Source: CAVUOA01 sp963742955
GTDB lineage: Bacteria; Bacteroidota; Ignavibacteria; Tepidaquicellales; OLB5
Reading direction: 5' to 3'
Assembly (NCBI GenBank): GCA_963742955.1
Contig: CAVUOA010000008.1
Span: forward strand, 1,860,001 to 1,924,000
Length of the DNA stretch: 64,000 bases
Part shown: positions 17,622 to 27,361 of the stretch, one piece after another
How positions within the stretch are numbered: position 1 is the stretch's first letter
Layout of the letters: each line of letters begins with the position of its first letter
Translations under genes and position numbers: made by a program
Notes under the pieces: model-generated
The model's database searches: none
What the model saw: the letters and a program-made list of their open reading frames with translations, nothing else
What the model was told of the DNA's origin: nothing

Positions 17622-18636
17622 TTAGCTTTCTTTAAACGAAGAATAAATTTTTTCTATTATCTCAACTGTCTTTTTGCCTTCGTAAGCATTGGTAGCAATT
17701 GTTCCGTTGTGAATTAACACATCCAGAACGTTCTCATAAACTTTATCATGGTTAGACATCGAGCCCTGGTAGAAACCGTAATCGTTAGCCGGGCGTGATT
17801 CGGGCAAGCCCAGTTATCTCGTATCCCTCGATGCACTGGTACTCAAGCACGTTGAGGTACTGTCCGCCGACTTTCACGGTGCCTTTTTCGCCGAAGACCG
17901 TTATTGAGCCTTCCATGTTTTTCTTGTAGCTGTTGACTGTGTAGTTGATTGTACCCAGCGCGCCGTTAAGGAATTCAACTATTGCAACGCCGGTATCTTC
18001 AAACTCAACTGTATCTATATGCTGAAGGTTCTTGCCGAGTGAATGAACTTTTTTTACATCACCTGCAAGCCAGTACATTAGGTCAATGAAGTGGCTGAAT
18101 TGAGTGAAGAGCGTGCCGCCATCGATTGCTTTTTTGCCTTTCCAATCGGACATCTTGTAGTACTGGTCGTTTCTGTTCCAGAAGCAGTTAAGCTCAACAC
18201 TTAGTATTTTCCCGAGCTTGCCCTCATCGATTGTTCTCTTAAGCGCGGCAACCGGGGGATTGAATCGGTTCTGTTTTACAATGAACAAACTCTTTTTGCT
18301 TTTTTCTGCAGCATTAATCATCTCATCGCAGTCTCTTAGAGAAATCGCCATGGGCTTTTCGCAAATTACGTGCCTGCCTGCATTAAGTGAAAGTATTGTA
18401 TGCTCGCTGTGAAGCCCGTTCGGTGTGCAAATTGCAATAACGTTGATGTCAGGTTCATTCTCAAGCAGTTCTTCTATGCTTGTGAAGTACTTACACTGGT
18501 AAGTATCGGCAAGTGATTTTGCCCTGTCTTCTTTAATATCGCAAACGGCGGTAAGCTCTGCTATACTGCTTATAATATCAGCGTGTCTTTCAGCAATACG
18601 TCCGCATCCGATTATGGCAAATTTAAGTTTGTCCAA
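17622..18636 (-). CDS. Gfo/Idh/MocA-family sugar oxidoreductase, one frameshift
   Basis: The N-terminal Rossmann domain has IIGCGRIAERH, and the catalytic lysine is in CEKPMA. The frame breaks near 17805 (EYQCIEGYEITG / LPESRPANDYG); dropping one G rejoins them to about 337 residues, normal for the family. The C-terminal half (NYTVNSYKKNMEGSITVFGE) is closest to WlbA/WbpB-type UDP-sugar 3-dehydrogenases, which would suit a place between two glycosyltransferases, but substrate is inferred. The start is TTG (MDKLKFAIIG); no ATG is near. It is the only minus-strand gene in this cluster. Confidence 0.82.
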
Positions 18637-18773
18637 TTTTAGTTATAAATTAATTTAGCATGTAATATTTGAAAAAACTTGCCTCAATTCAAGTGAAAAC
18701 GGCTGTTTAATAGAGAAAGTTAAGTAAATTGTATCAAAATCAAATTTTAAGTAAGTTATAGTTTACCTAAATT

Positions 18774-20084
18774 TTGAAAAAAGCGCTAGTTATTTCATAT
18801 TATTTTCCTCCAATGGGAATGGGAGGTGTTCAGCGTACTGCTAAGTTCGTAAAGTACATGCCGCTTTACGGATGGAAGCCTTACGTGCTTACGGTATCGC
18901 CAAAACAGTATCTTGCCAAAGACGAATGCCTTCTGGAAGAGGTTGAGAACGGAACTACAGAGATTTTCCGTACCGGGGCATTGGGCCCATCGCAAAACGG
19001 GAATACAAAAACTAAAGTCGTTGAGTTTAAAACCGATAACAGGAGGAAATTCCTCAGCAATTTTTCGCAGGTGTTTTTGATTCCTGATTCAAAGGTATTG
19101 TGGAAACGAAAGGCGCTTGAGCTGGCAAAAAAAATCATAAGCGAAAACAGCATCGAGCTTATTTACGCAACTGCGCCGCCTTACACAGATTTTCTTATAG
19201 CGGTTGAATTAAAAAAACAATTTGGAATTCCGCTAGTACTCGATTACAGAGATTCTTGGATAGACTGTCCCAATAATTATTATGCAACGCCGCTGCACAG
19301 GCGCACTCACTCTAAAATGGAAGCGCGTGTACTTGATGCAGCAGATAAAGTTGTAACAATCAACAGCAGAATAAAAGAGCTTATAATAGAAAAGTACCCG
19401 TTTAAGAAAGATGCGGATATAAAAATAATTCCGCAGGGTTTTGATGCCGATGATTTCAAACCGGCAGAACATGTTAAACGTGAAAAGATGCGGTTTACTT
19501 ATGCGGGAAGCTTTATGAATTACTACACACCTAAATATTTTCTTGAAGGGCTTTCGATTTTATTTAAGTCAAAACCCGAATTAAAAAATAAAATTGAAGC
19601 ATGCTTTATCGGCTCGTTTCCGAATGAATATAAAAAGTATATAGATGATTATGATTTAAAAGGAGTTGTTAATCTTACGGGCTATCTTGAACATTCCGAG
19701 TGCGTGAAATATGAATTGAACTCCGATGTGCTTTGGATGATGATAAACAAAACTAACCGCAGTGACCTGCATTCAACCGGAAAGCTGTATGAGTACTTCG
19801 GAGCAGGCAAGCCTATATTAGCCTGTGTGCCTGAGGGGGTTGCAAAGAAATCACTTACTGATTATAACGCTGTACGAATCTGTGGACCGGATGATTCAAC
19901 CTCAATTGCAAAAGCAATTGGAGAGTTTTATCAATTGTATTCATCAGGCAAAATGCCCGCTCCCAATAAAGAAGTCATTGAAAAATATGACCGCAATAAG
20001 CTGACAGGCGAGCTTTGCGAAGTGTTTGATAATATTCAAAATTCTGCAGCGGAAAAAAATAAGAAAGATTTAGCTCATACATAA
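18774..20084 (+). CDS. Glycosyltransferase, GT4-like (paralogue of 16280)
   Basis: 436 residues from a TTG start, supported by the near-identical beginning MKKALVISYYFPPMGMGGVQ and that of the gene at 16280. It has the complete GGVQR donor/acceptor cleft motif and DYRDSW, and ends its catalytic part with E-Y-F-G-A-G-K-P-I-L-A. Compared with its paralogue it has 18 more residues, mostly at the C-terminus (DNIQNSAAEKNKKDL). It is 3 bases from purD, so likely co-transcribed with it. Probably a step in polysaccharide assembly together with the paralogue. Confidence 0.87.
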   Translation: MKKALVISYYFPPMGMGGVQRTAKFVKYMPLYGWKPYVLTVSPKQYLAKDECLLEEVENGTTEIFRTGALGPSQNGNTKTKVVEFKTDNRRKFLSNFSQVFLIPDSKVLWKRKALELAKKIISENSIELIYATAPPYTDFLIAVELKKQFGIPLVLDYRDSWIDCPNNYYATPLHRRTHSKMEARVLDAADKVVTINSRIKELIIEKYPFKKDADIKIIPQGFDADDFKPAEHVKREKMRFTYAGSFMNYYTPKYFLEGLSILFKSKPELKNKIEACFIGSFPNEYKKYIDDYDLKGVVNLTGYLEHSECVKYELNSDVLWMMINKTNRSDLHSTGKLYEYFGAGKPILACVPEGVAKKSLTDYNAVRICGPDDSTSIAKAIGEFYQLYSSGKMPAPNKEVIEKYDRNKLTGELCEVFDNIQNSAAEKNKKDLAHT

Positions 20085-20087
20085 CAT

Positions 20088-21365
20088 ATGAATATATTAG
20101 TAATTGGCAGCGGCGGCAGGGAACATGCTATCGTATGGAAATTAACCGAATCTCCCGCAGTAACAAAAATTTACTGCGCTCCCGGCAATGCGGGAATTGA
20201 TGAGCTTGCTGAACCGGTAAATATAAAAGCGGATGATATAAACGGACTTCTTGATTTTGCGAAAAAAAATAAAATCGATTTTACTGTGGTGGGTCCTGAG
20301 GTACCGCTATCGCTCGGTATTGTTGATTTATTTGAAAAAGAAGGATTGAAAATATTCGGACCCGATAAATATGCTGCGCAGCTTGAATCGAGCAAGGTGT
20401 TTGCAAAAGAGTTCATGAAAAGATACTCAATACCTACGGCAGGGTTTGAACAGTTTGGTACGGCAGATAAAGAAATTATTAACGGGTTTCTAACTGCATC
20501 AGATTATCCCGTGGTAATTAAAGCGGACGGACTTGCGGCCGGAAAAGGTGTTGTGATATGTGAAGATATCCAATCGGCAAAACAGACGATAGCTGATTTT
20601 TTTGATAACAAAATTTTCGGTTCTGCCGGGGAAAAAATTGTTATCGAGGAATTTTTAACGGGTCAGGAAGCTTCGGTATTTGCAATATGCGATGGTGAAA
20701 ATTATATAGTGCTTCCTCCTGCACAGGACCATAAGAAAATATTTGACGGTGAAAATGGAAAGAACACAGGCGGAATGGGGAGCTTTGCGCCTGCCGAAAA
20801 AAATGTGAAGGATGAAACGCTCAATAAAGTAAAAAGCAGAATAATTGAGCCTGTACTGAAACATATGAAAGATGAAGGACATCCTTTTAAAGGCTGCCTG
20901 TACTGCGGGCTGATGATTGATAAATCCGGTGACCCCTATGTAATTGAGTTTAATGCAAGGTTCGGTGACCCCGAAACACAGGTAGTTGTTCCTTTGATTG
21001 ACTCTGATTTTCTTGATTTGCTTTTAGCTTCGTCTGATGGAAGAATAAAAGAGTATAAGCTCTCAAAAAAACGCGGCTATTACTGCACTGTTGTTCTCGC
21101 ATCAAAAGGCTATCCCGATAAGTACGAAACCGGCAAAGAGATTACCGGGCTCAATTCAATTACTGAAAATTGTATTGTGTTTCACGCTGGCACAAAAAAG
21201 AATTCTGAAGGCAAAATAGTATCTTCAGGCGGCAGGGTATTAAACGTTGTGGGTTATTCGGAAAAAAGCTTGAAAGATGCAATTGATACAGCTTACAAAA
21301 ATGCGGGTATAATAAATTTCGAAAATAAATATTTCAGAACTGACATCGGAAAAAAAGGTTTATAG
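20088..21365 (+). CDS. purD: Phosphoribosylamine-glycine ligase
   Basis: 425 residues, normal for GARS. It begins with the GSGGREHAI nucleotide-binding loop, followed by the ATP-grasp domain (VIKADGLAAGKGVVI) and the metal/ATP site EFNARFGDPETQV. It joins phosphoribosylamine and glycine with ATP in the second step of purine synthesis. Starting with an ATG 3 bases after the glycosyltransferase stop, it seems to share that transcript. No purine riboswitch is seen. The association with sugar genes is probably positional only. Confidence 0.95.
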   Translation: MNILVIGSGGREHAIVWKLTESPAVTKIYCAPGNAGIDELAEPVNIKADDINGLLDFAKKNKIDFTVVGPEVPLSLGIVDLFEKEGLKIFGPDKYAAQLESSKVFAKEFMKRYSIPTAGFEQFGTADKEIINGFLTASDYPVVIKADGLAAGKGVVICEDIQSAKQTIADFFDNKIFGSAGEKIVIEEFLTGQEASVFAICDGENYIVLPPAQDHKKIFDGENGKNTGGMGSFAPAEKNVKDETLNKVKSRIIEPVLKHMKDEGHPFKGCLYCGLMIDKSGDPYVIEFNARFGDPETQVVVPLIDSDFLDLLLASSDGRIKEYKLSKKRGYYCTVVLASKGYPDKYETGKEITGLNSITENCIVFHAGTKKNSEGKIVSSGGRVLNVVGYSEKSLKDAIDTAYKNAGIINFENKYFRTDIGKKGL

Positions 21366-21385
21366 AAAAAGGAGTTTATATTAAA

Positions 21386-22311
21386 ATGAATATTCTGGTA
21401 ACAGGCGGCGCGGGTTTTATAGGTTCACAAATAGCAGATGCATATATAGGGCATGGGCATAACGTTATTATTGCAGATAATATGTCAACCGGGGTGAAAG
21501 AATTTATTAACCCGAAAGCAAAATTTTACGAAACGGATATCAGGTCAGAAAATATAGGTGAAATTTTCAAAAAGCATAATATTGATATCATCAACCATCA
21601 CGCAGCGCAGATAGATTTAAGAAAATCGGTTGATGACCCGAAATATGATGTTGATGTAAATGTTATCGGTTCAATAAACTTGCTTCAGCATGCAATAGAA
21701 TACAAGGTAAAGAAATTTATTTTTGCTTCAACAGGGGGAGCAATATACGGTGAACACGATTATTTCCCGGCTGATGAGAAGCATCCAACCCGTCCGTATG
21801 CTCCTTACGGAATAAATAAAAATACAATAGAAAAATATTTATTCTATTATAACCATGTATTCGGACTTGATTACGTTGTATTCCGTTATGCTAATGTTTA
21901 CGGACCGCGCCAGAACCCGCATGGCGAGTGCGGAGTGGTTGCAATCTTTACAGAAAAAATGCTGAACAAAACCAATCCTGTTATCAACGGTGACGGCAAA
22001 CAGACAAGAGATTATGTATTTGTAAAAGACGTGGTAAATGCAAATTTGCTTGCTCTTGATGCAAAGGGTCCTGTTATATATAATATAGGCACAACTGCAG
22101 AAACTGATGTCAATTATATTTTCAATACAATTAATCAATATGCCGGAACCGGGTTCAAAGAGAATCACGGTGCTGCAAAGAAAGGCGAACAGAGGCGTTC
22201 GGTGTCTGAGCTATGAAAAAGTTAAGAAAGAGCTTGGCTGGAGCTCCCAAAGTGAAAATGGATGAAGGATTAAAACTGACGATTGAATATTTTATGAACC
22301 ATAAAAGATAA
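21386..22311 (+). CDS. NAD-dependent sugar epimerase/dehydratase, two frameshifts
   Basis: AAGGAG precedes the ATG. The Rossmann motif GGAGFIGS is at 7-14 and the catalytic Y-G-I-N-K near 137-141. The frame breaks near 22210 (RSVS / SYEKVKKELGW) and near 22240 (GWS / PKVKMDEGLKL); removing a G and a T respectively yields one product of about 308 residues ending at 22311, the full length of UDP-glucose 4-epimerase-like enzymes. It likely feeds a sugar nucleotide to the glycosyltransferases upstream. Exact substrate (UDP-Glc, UDP-GlcNAc or other) is not decided. Confidence 0.82.
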
Positions 22312-22317
22312 TCTGAA

Positions 22318-23259
22318 GTGTTAAAAGAACTGATAGACGGTATTTTATCATCAAACAAACGCTCGATTGCGCGGGGGATTTCACTCGTTGAAAATGAATC
22401 GACTGAATCATCGGAGCTTTTAAAATCGCTGTATAAAAATACCGGTAATGCATATTTAATCGGTGTAACAGGTCCTCCGGGTGCAGGTAAAAGCACAATT
22501 ACAAATAATCTTACAAAGCTCTTAAGGGAAAGAGATTATAAAGTAGGAATTATTGCAGTCGACCCTACAAGTCCTTTCACCGGAGGGGCGCTGCTTGGTG
22601 ATAGAATAAGAATGCAGGAAATAGGAACCGATGAAAACGTATTTATACGCTCCATGGCTACACGCGGAAGTCTCGGCGGACTTGCCAAAAAAGCCAAAGA
22701 AGCATGCGAAGTGCTCGATGCTTCGGGAAAAGATTTTGTTATTTTTGAAACAGTCGGTGTGGGGCAATCCGAGCTTGATGTAGCGCAAACAGCTGATACT
22801 ACTATTGTAGTTCTCGTTCCCGAATCAGGTGATGCTGTGCAGACAATGAAAGCCGGATTAATGGAAATAGGGGATATTTTTGTTATTAATAAATCAGACA
22901 GAGACGGAGCCGATGCGCTTGCGGTTGCGCTGAGAACTATGCTGCACCTGAAAATGAAAGCAAATGATACCTGGGAAACCAAAGTTGTGAAGACAATCGG
23001 GACACAGAACAAGGGAATTGAGGAGATGTTCGGTGAAATTCTGCGCCACAAAGCATATCTTGAATCAAACGGAAAGATGCTTGAAAAAAGAAAAGAAAAT
23101 CTCATCCAGCAAATTAATGAATTGGTTAACAGCAAATTAGAAGTTAAATTCTGGACGGAAGACCGTAAGAAGGTACTTGATATAAATATAGATGGAATTA
23201 CAAGCCGTAAATCTAATCCTTATGATTTTGTAGATGAGCTGTTTAAAGGATATAAGTAA
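22318..23259 (+). CDS. meaB: MeaB/ArgK-type G3E-like GTPase
   Basis: 313 residues from a GTG start, 6 bases after the epimerase stop. It has Walker A GVTGPPGAGKST, the switch region ETVGVGQSELDVAQTAD and NKSD. This family loads and protects the B12 cofactor of methylmalonyl-CoA mutase. The mutase is not in the window. The next gene is an acyl-CoA dehydrogenase, which is compatible with propionate or branched-chain acyl-CoA metabolism, but there are 128 bases between them. The name ArgK (arginine kinase) in older records is not supported. Confidence 0.92.
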   Translation: MLKELIDGILSSNKRSIARGISLVENESTESSELLKSLYKNTGNAYLIGVTGPPGAGKSTITNNLTKLLRERDYKVGIIAVDPTSPFTGGALLGDRIRMQEIGTDENVFIRSMATRGSLGGLAKKAKEACEVLDASGKDFVIFETVGVGQSELDVAQTADTTIVVLVPESGDAVQTMKAGLMEIGDIFVINKSDRDGADALAVALRTMLHLKMKANDTWETKVVKTIGTQNKGIEEMFGEILRHKAYLESNGKMLEKRKENLIQQINELVNSKLEVKFWTEDRKKVLDINIDGITSRKSNPYDFVDELFKGYK

Positions 23260-23387
23260 TATTTTATTTATCGTATGATTTGTATACATAGAAACGATTG
23301 AATTTACCAGTATTCAATTATTTGTGAGAAAAGTCATCTGATGAATACCTGTACAGCATTGAGTTTTAAAAATTAAAATATATACAA

Positions 23388-24533
23388 ATGGAATTTAACC
23401 TTACACCCAGCGAGCTTGAAGTACAAAAGCTTGCGAGAGATTTTGCGCAAAACAGAATTGCTCCTGTAATAATGAAATATGACGAATCTCAGGAGTTTCC
23501 TATGGAGCTTATGAGAGAACTCGGGGACATGGGTTTTATGGGGATAACCTTCCCTGAAGAATACGGCGGCTCCGGTTTTCCGACAATGGTTTATGCTATA
23601 GTTGTAGAAGAAATTTCAGCATTTGATCCTTCGGTGGGGCTATCGGTAGCAGCACACAACGGATTGTGTACAAATCATATTTATCTCTTTGCAAATGAGG
23701 AGCAGAAGAAAAAATATCTGCCTGACCTTACCTCCGGAAGGAAAATGGGTGCATGGGGATTAACTGAAAATGTATCGGGAAGCGATGCGGGCGGTATGAA
23801 AACCACCGCGGAGAAAAAAAACGGATTTTATATTTTAAACGGGAGCAAAACGTTTATTACCCACGGAGGAGTGGGAGAAACTGCTGTTGTAACAGCCGTG
23901 ACCGATAAATCGAAAGGTACCAAGGGCATTTCAGCGTTTATTTTAGAAAAAGGGTATGAAGGATTTAAGGTCGGCAAAAAAGAAAACAAACTCGGCATGC
24001 GCTCATCAGATACGTGCGAGCTGATTTTTGAAAACTGCAAAGTGCCTGCTGAGAATTTAATAGGAAATGAAGGCGAAGGTTTCAAACAGGCAATGACAAT
24101 TCTTGACGGCGGAAGAATTTCTATTGCGGCTCTTTCAGTTGGAATTGCAGCCGGTGCATTAAGATACTCAATAAAATACGCCAAGCAGCGCAAACAGTTC
24201 GGGAAAACTCTGGCTGAGTTTCAGGCTATTCAGTTTAAGCTGGCTGATATGGCAACGGAGCTTGAAGCTGCAAGACTGCTTACATACAGAGCTGCAAGAA
24301 TGAAGGATGAGGGCAAAGACTTTAAGTTTGCTGCTTCAATGGCAAAATACTTCTCGAGTGAAATTGCCACAAAAGCTACAAACGAAGCTGTTCAGATTCA
24401 CGGCGGCTACGGCTTTATAAAGGAATTCCCGGTAGAAAAACTCTACCGTGATGTAAAATTATGTACAATCGGCGAAGGCACAAGCGAAGTCCAGAAAATA
24501 GTTATGGCTCGCCAGCTGCTGGAAATGTATTAG
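23388..24533 (+). CDS. Acyl-CoA dehydrogenase
   Basis: 381 residues, the normal short-chain ACAD length. Three domains can be seen: the N-terminal helical part, the beta middle domain with W-G-L-T-E-N-V-S-G-S-D-A-G-G, and the C-terminal helical part with QIHGGYGF and the catalytic Glu in IGEGTSEVQ. It oxidises short acyl-CoA esters with FAD and passes electrons to ETF. Butyryl-CoA is the most likely class of substrate by resemblance; isovaleryl-CoA cannot be excluded. It is followed by a strong terminator and so ends the transcription unit that began with purD or the epimerase. Confidence 0.92.
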   Translation: MEFNLTPSELEVQKLARDFAQNRIAPVIMKYDESQEFPMELMRELGDMGFMGITFPEEYGGSGFPTMVYAIVVEEISAFDPSVGLSVAAHNGLCTNHIYLFANEEQKKKYLPDLTSGRKMGAWGLTENVSGSDAGGMKTTAEKKNGFYILNGSKTFITHGGVGETAVVTAVTDKSKGTKGISAFILEKGYEGFKVGKKENKLGMRSSDTCELIFENCKVPAENLIGNEGEGFKQAMTILDGGRISIAALSVGIAAGALRYSIKYAKQRKQFGKTLAEFQAIQFKLADMATELEAARLLTYRAARMKDEGKDFKFAASMAKYFSSEIATKATNEAVQIHGGYGFIKEFPVEKLYRDVKLCTIGEGTSEVQKIVMARQLLEMY

Positions 24534-24558
24534 AAGTAAGATTAGCAAAAAGAATTTT

Positions 24559-24593
24559 AATCCGTTTAGGTTAATACTAAACGGATTTTTTGT
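24559..24593 (+). terminator. Rho-independent terminator after acyl-CoA dehydrogenase
   Basis: A perfect 11-bp stem AATCCGTTTAG/CTAAACGGATT (24559-24569 with 24577-24587), a 7-base loop and a T run after it. It divides the metabolic block from the surface-protein block. Confidence 0.85.
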
Positions 24594-24623
24594 TTATTAT
24601 ATTTATTCTATATTAAAAATAAG

Positions 24624-24653
24624 TTGTCGGGAGTATACCGGCAAGAATATATT
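24624..24653 (+). promoter_or_regulatory. Possible promoter of the first T9SS gene in the block
   Basis: TTG (24624-24626), 21 bases, TATATT (24648-24653), then the AAGGAGGG ribosome site at 24668-24675. The -7 box lacks the final TG of the consensus, as do those at 29302 and 34890. Confidence 0.4.
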
Positions 24654-24683
24654 AAAATTCTCTGAAGAAGGAGGGTTACAACA

Positions 24684-26351
24684 ATGAAGTTGTTTAGATT
24701 TCTTCTTATTGAATCCATTTTACTCTTTTCTTATTCCGTAAATCAGAACGTTACATATAGTCAGATTACAGTTCAAATTACCGACCTGTCCCCGTACGGT
24801 GGAGTTACATATTACGATTTTCAATCAAACACTATTAGCAGGGAAATATGGAAAGACACACATACCGCGTGGAACATTCATGCCGTTTTTGAAAAATCTC
24901 TGGACTCGAATTTAGGGAATAATAAAGCAGTATACCTGTTCTCAAGTGATTACGGGCAAACATGGACTAATCTGGGATATGTAACAAATAATATCATTTC
25001 AAATTTTCCATGCATCACCGGGCTTAGTGACGGCAGGGCTGTTATTCTTTGCAACTCTTCGGTTTCAGGGGGACCCCATAGAACCCAGTTGTTTTATGAC
25101 CTTACAGCGGGAATTGGAGTTTTTACTATGCTGGATCCAGGAGTGGTTTCCGGCAATACATATACATCCTGGCCAATTGGCGCGGTAACAGATAACAACA
25201 TGATAGTCTTTCTTGCACTGGGAGATAGTATCTGCGAAAACAAATGTGATATTAGTCCGCCGGGTATATTTTCAGGATTTACAAGAGTAGGTGCATCAAG
25301 TTCTTTATATTCATATTCAATCGCGACTAAAGGAAACAGAGTAGGAATTGCTTACATTAATTCTGTCCCGTCAAGTTATTCAGTTGGTTCGGTGATTTTT
25401 TTGGAATCTCTTGACAGCGGGGTAACATGGGGAGCTCCCATTCAAATCTGGAATGCAAATTACTCAACGGACAGCATCGGCGCATTCCGCGGGGTTGATT
25501 TAACCTACCTGGGTTCATCACCCAAAGTAGTCTTCGAGTTATGTAAAAGAATCGGAGTCTTTTTTGACCTTAATTCACAAAGCAGAATCATGTGCTGGTC
25601 ACCGAATATTAACGGGGGAAATCCTGTTGTTATTGATAGCACAGCGGGATTAACCGGCACCAATAATAATGGTGATTCATATACTTCTGACTGCCGCGCT
25701 GTGATTGGGACAGTCTCTAATTCACCGCATGTATTATGTGCATCATGGTGCAAAGCAAGGAACGATACGGATGCTGCAGGTAATAACTATTTTGATATAT
25801 GGGCTGCTATTTCATTAAACGACGGTGAGAACTGGAGTTTTTACAAGCAGCTAACAAATAATTCGGGACCTCTAAGGGATTGCAGATACGTGTCAATTTC
25901 TTCGGTAAATGACCCGTTACCAACTTATGATTACACGTTCTATCTGCTTTTCCAGAGTGATTCAGTTCCGGCAAGCCATGTTACGAGTGCAAGCAGCTCT
26001 CTTGCAAAAATGATGTATGCGAGTTATTCTATTCGGGTTGGGGCGGTAGGAAATAATCATTCGGGTGTTCCGCAAAATTTTGTTTTGTATCAAAATTATC
26101 CCAATCCTTTTAATCCGTCCACAAGTATCGAATACGGACTAAGCAAATCAGCTAATGTAAAGCTATCAATTTATGATATTACGGGAAGGGAAGTAAAGTT
26201 ACTCGAACAAGAATTTAAATCCGCCGGATACCACAGAGCGGTATTTGAAACAGGCGGCTTAGCAAGCGGAGTATATTTTTACAGGATAGAAGTCTCAGAA
26301 GGGGATAAGATTGTATTTACCGAAGCGAAGAAGATGCTGCTGGTAAAGTAA
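24684..26351 (+). CDS. Secreted sialidase-like (BNR) protein with T9SS sorting domain
   Basis: 555 residues. A signal peptide (1-26) follows a strong ribosome site. The main body is a beta-propeller of the BNR type: W-T-N-L-G (SSDYGQTWTNLG), SLDSGVTWGAPI and LNDGENWSFYK. The end is a T9SS type A domain (NYPNPFNPSTSIEY, ending KKMLLVK). It is a paralogue of the gene at 29370, with the same blocks in the same order, including GPLRDCRYVS. It has no complete sialidase active site that I can identify, so a carbohydrate-binding or structural role is as likely as enzymatic cleavage. Exported to the cell surface. Confidence 0.8.
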   Translation: MKLFRFLLIESILLFSYSVNQNVTYSQITVQITDLSPYGGVTYYDFQSNTISREIWKDTHTAWNIHAVFEKSLDSNLGNNKAVYLFSSDYGQTWTNLGYVTNNIISNFPCITGLSDGRAVILCNSSVSGGPHRTQLFYDLTAGIGVFTMLDPGVVSGNTYTSWPIGAVTDNNMIVFLALGDSICENKCDISPPGIFSGFTRVGASSSLYSYSIATKGNRVGIAYINSVPSSYSVGSVIFLESLDSGVTWGAPIQIWNANYSTDSIGAFRGVDLTYLGSSPKVVFELCKRIGVFFDLNSQSRIMCWSPNINGGNPVVIDSTAGLTGTNNNGDSYTSDCRAVIGTVSNSPHVLCASWCKARNDTDAAGNNYFDIWAAISLNDGENWSFYKQLTNNSGPLRDCRYVSISSVNDPLPTYDYTFYLLFQSDSVPASHVTSASSSLAKMMYASYSIRVGAVGNNHSGVPQNFVLYQNYPNPFNPSTSIEYGLSKSANVKLSIYDITGREVKLLEQEFKSAGYHRAVFETGGLASGVYFYRIEVSEGDKIVFTEAKKMLLVK

Positions 26352-26407
26352 GAAAATAGTAACGTTTATTTTTATAAATACGTTTAGTTTTATCTATGCG
26401 GATTATT

Positions 26408-27184
26408 TTATCCTCCGAATAAAGTTGTCCAAAGGAAATAATCAAGTACAAGAGTCATAGCGGCAGCAAGTACGAAAGCGCGGATGGTAGAGTTTCCCAC
26501 ACCCTCTGCTCCGCCCTCGGTATGGAGTCCCACATGGCAGCCGAGTATTGAAGTCGATGCGCCGAAGAAAATTGATTTTACTATTCCACCGAATATATCT
26601 TTAAGCTCAAATACTTTTCTAACGCTCCCGAAAAATATTTCGAATGAAACATCCTGGAAAAAATATGCAACTCCGAATGCTCCCATTATTGCAATGAAGT
26701 TTGCAATTATTGTAAGTACAGGAAGCATTGCTATGCAGGCAAGAAATCTGGGAGTAACAAGGTATCTTACAGGGTTAATAGCAAGCGATTCCAAAGCATC
26801 TATTTGTTCAGTAACTTTCATTGTCCCAAGCTCGGCGGCCATTGACGCCCCGACTCTGCCTGCAAGAACAATAGCTGTAAGAACAGGTCCGAGTTCAATG
26901 AAAATAGCCTTGCTTACGGCAGAACCCAGATAAGATAAAGATATAAAACCCTGGAACTGGTATGCAGCCTGCCATGAAGAAACAGCCCCCGTAAAAAAAC
27001 CTATAATAATTACTAATGGAATTGAGTTAACCCCAACATGTTCCATTTGTTCCAAAATCAGCCGTCTATCGCGGAAAATTCTGGGCAAACTCATCATAAT
27101 TCCCCAGATAAGCATTGCAATTTCACCAATTTCCGAAATTACGGCAATTATTTTATCGGCAAGTTTTAGTATGTATTTTGTCAT
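26408..27184 (-). CDS. mlaE: MlaE-type ABC transporter permease
   Basis: 258 residues with the whole permease (MlaE/TTG2B, formerly DUF140) pattern: five or six membrane segments, F-F-T-G-A-V-S-S-W-Q near 60, and E-L-G-x-M-K-V-T-E-Q-I-D-A-L (about 120-133), where the ATPase contacts. It should work with an MlaF ATPase and an MCE protein to move lipids between the membranes; neither partner gene is here. It stands alone and inverted between two T9SS cargo genes, with its own consensus promoter. Confidence 0.9.
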   Translation of the reverse strand: MTKYILKLADKIIAVISEIGEIAMLIWGIMMSLPRIFRDRRLILEQMEHVGVNSIPLVIIIGFFTGAVSSWQAAYQFQGFISLSYLGSAVSKAIFIELGPVLTAIVLAGRVGASMAAELGTMKVTEQIDALESLAINPVRYLVTPRFLACIAMLPVLTIIANFIAIMGAFGVAYFFQDVSFEIFFGSVRKVFELKDIFGGIVKSIFFGASTSILGCHVGLHTEGGAEGVGNSTIRAFVLAAAMTLVLDYFLWTTLFGG

Positions 27185-27209
27185 GTTGAAGGTACCATCA
27201 ATTAGACTG

Positions 27210-27240
27210 CAAATCTATATATAATAGAGTAGGAATTCAA
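27210..27240 (-). promoter_or_regulatory. Bacteroidetes-type promoter for mlaE
   Basis: On the minus strand: TTG (27240-27238), 20 bases, TAGATTTG (27217-27210). Full consensus. The start site near 27203 leaves a leader of about 20 bases before the ATG at 27184. Confidence 0.7.
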
Positions 27241-27361
27241 TTCAAATAAATTATTATTTTTTTTTAAATGGAGGGCTTTTGAGGCTTGATAATAACAGAT
27301 TTTATTTGCAGATTTACCGAAAGCAAATTTTCTAGCTCTAAACAAAACGAAAGGTGAAATC

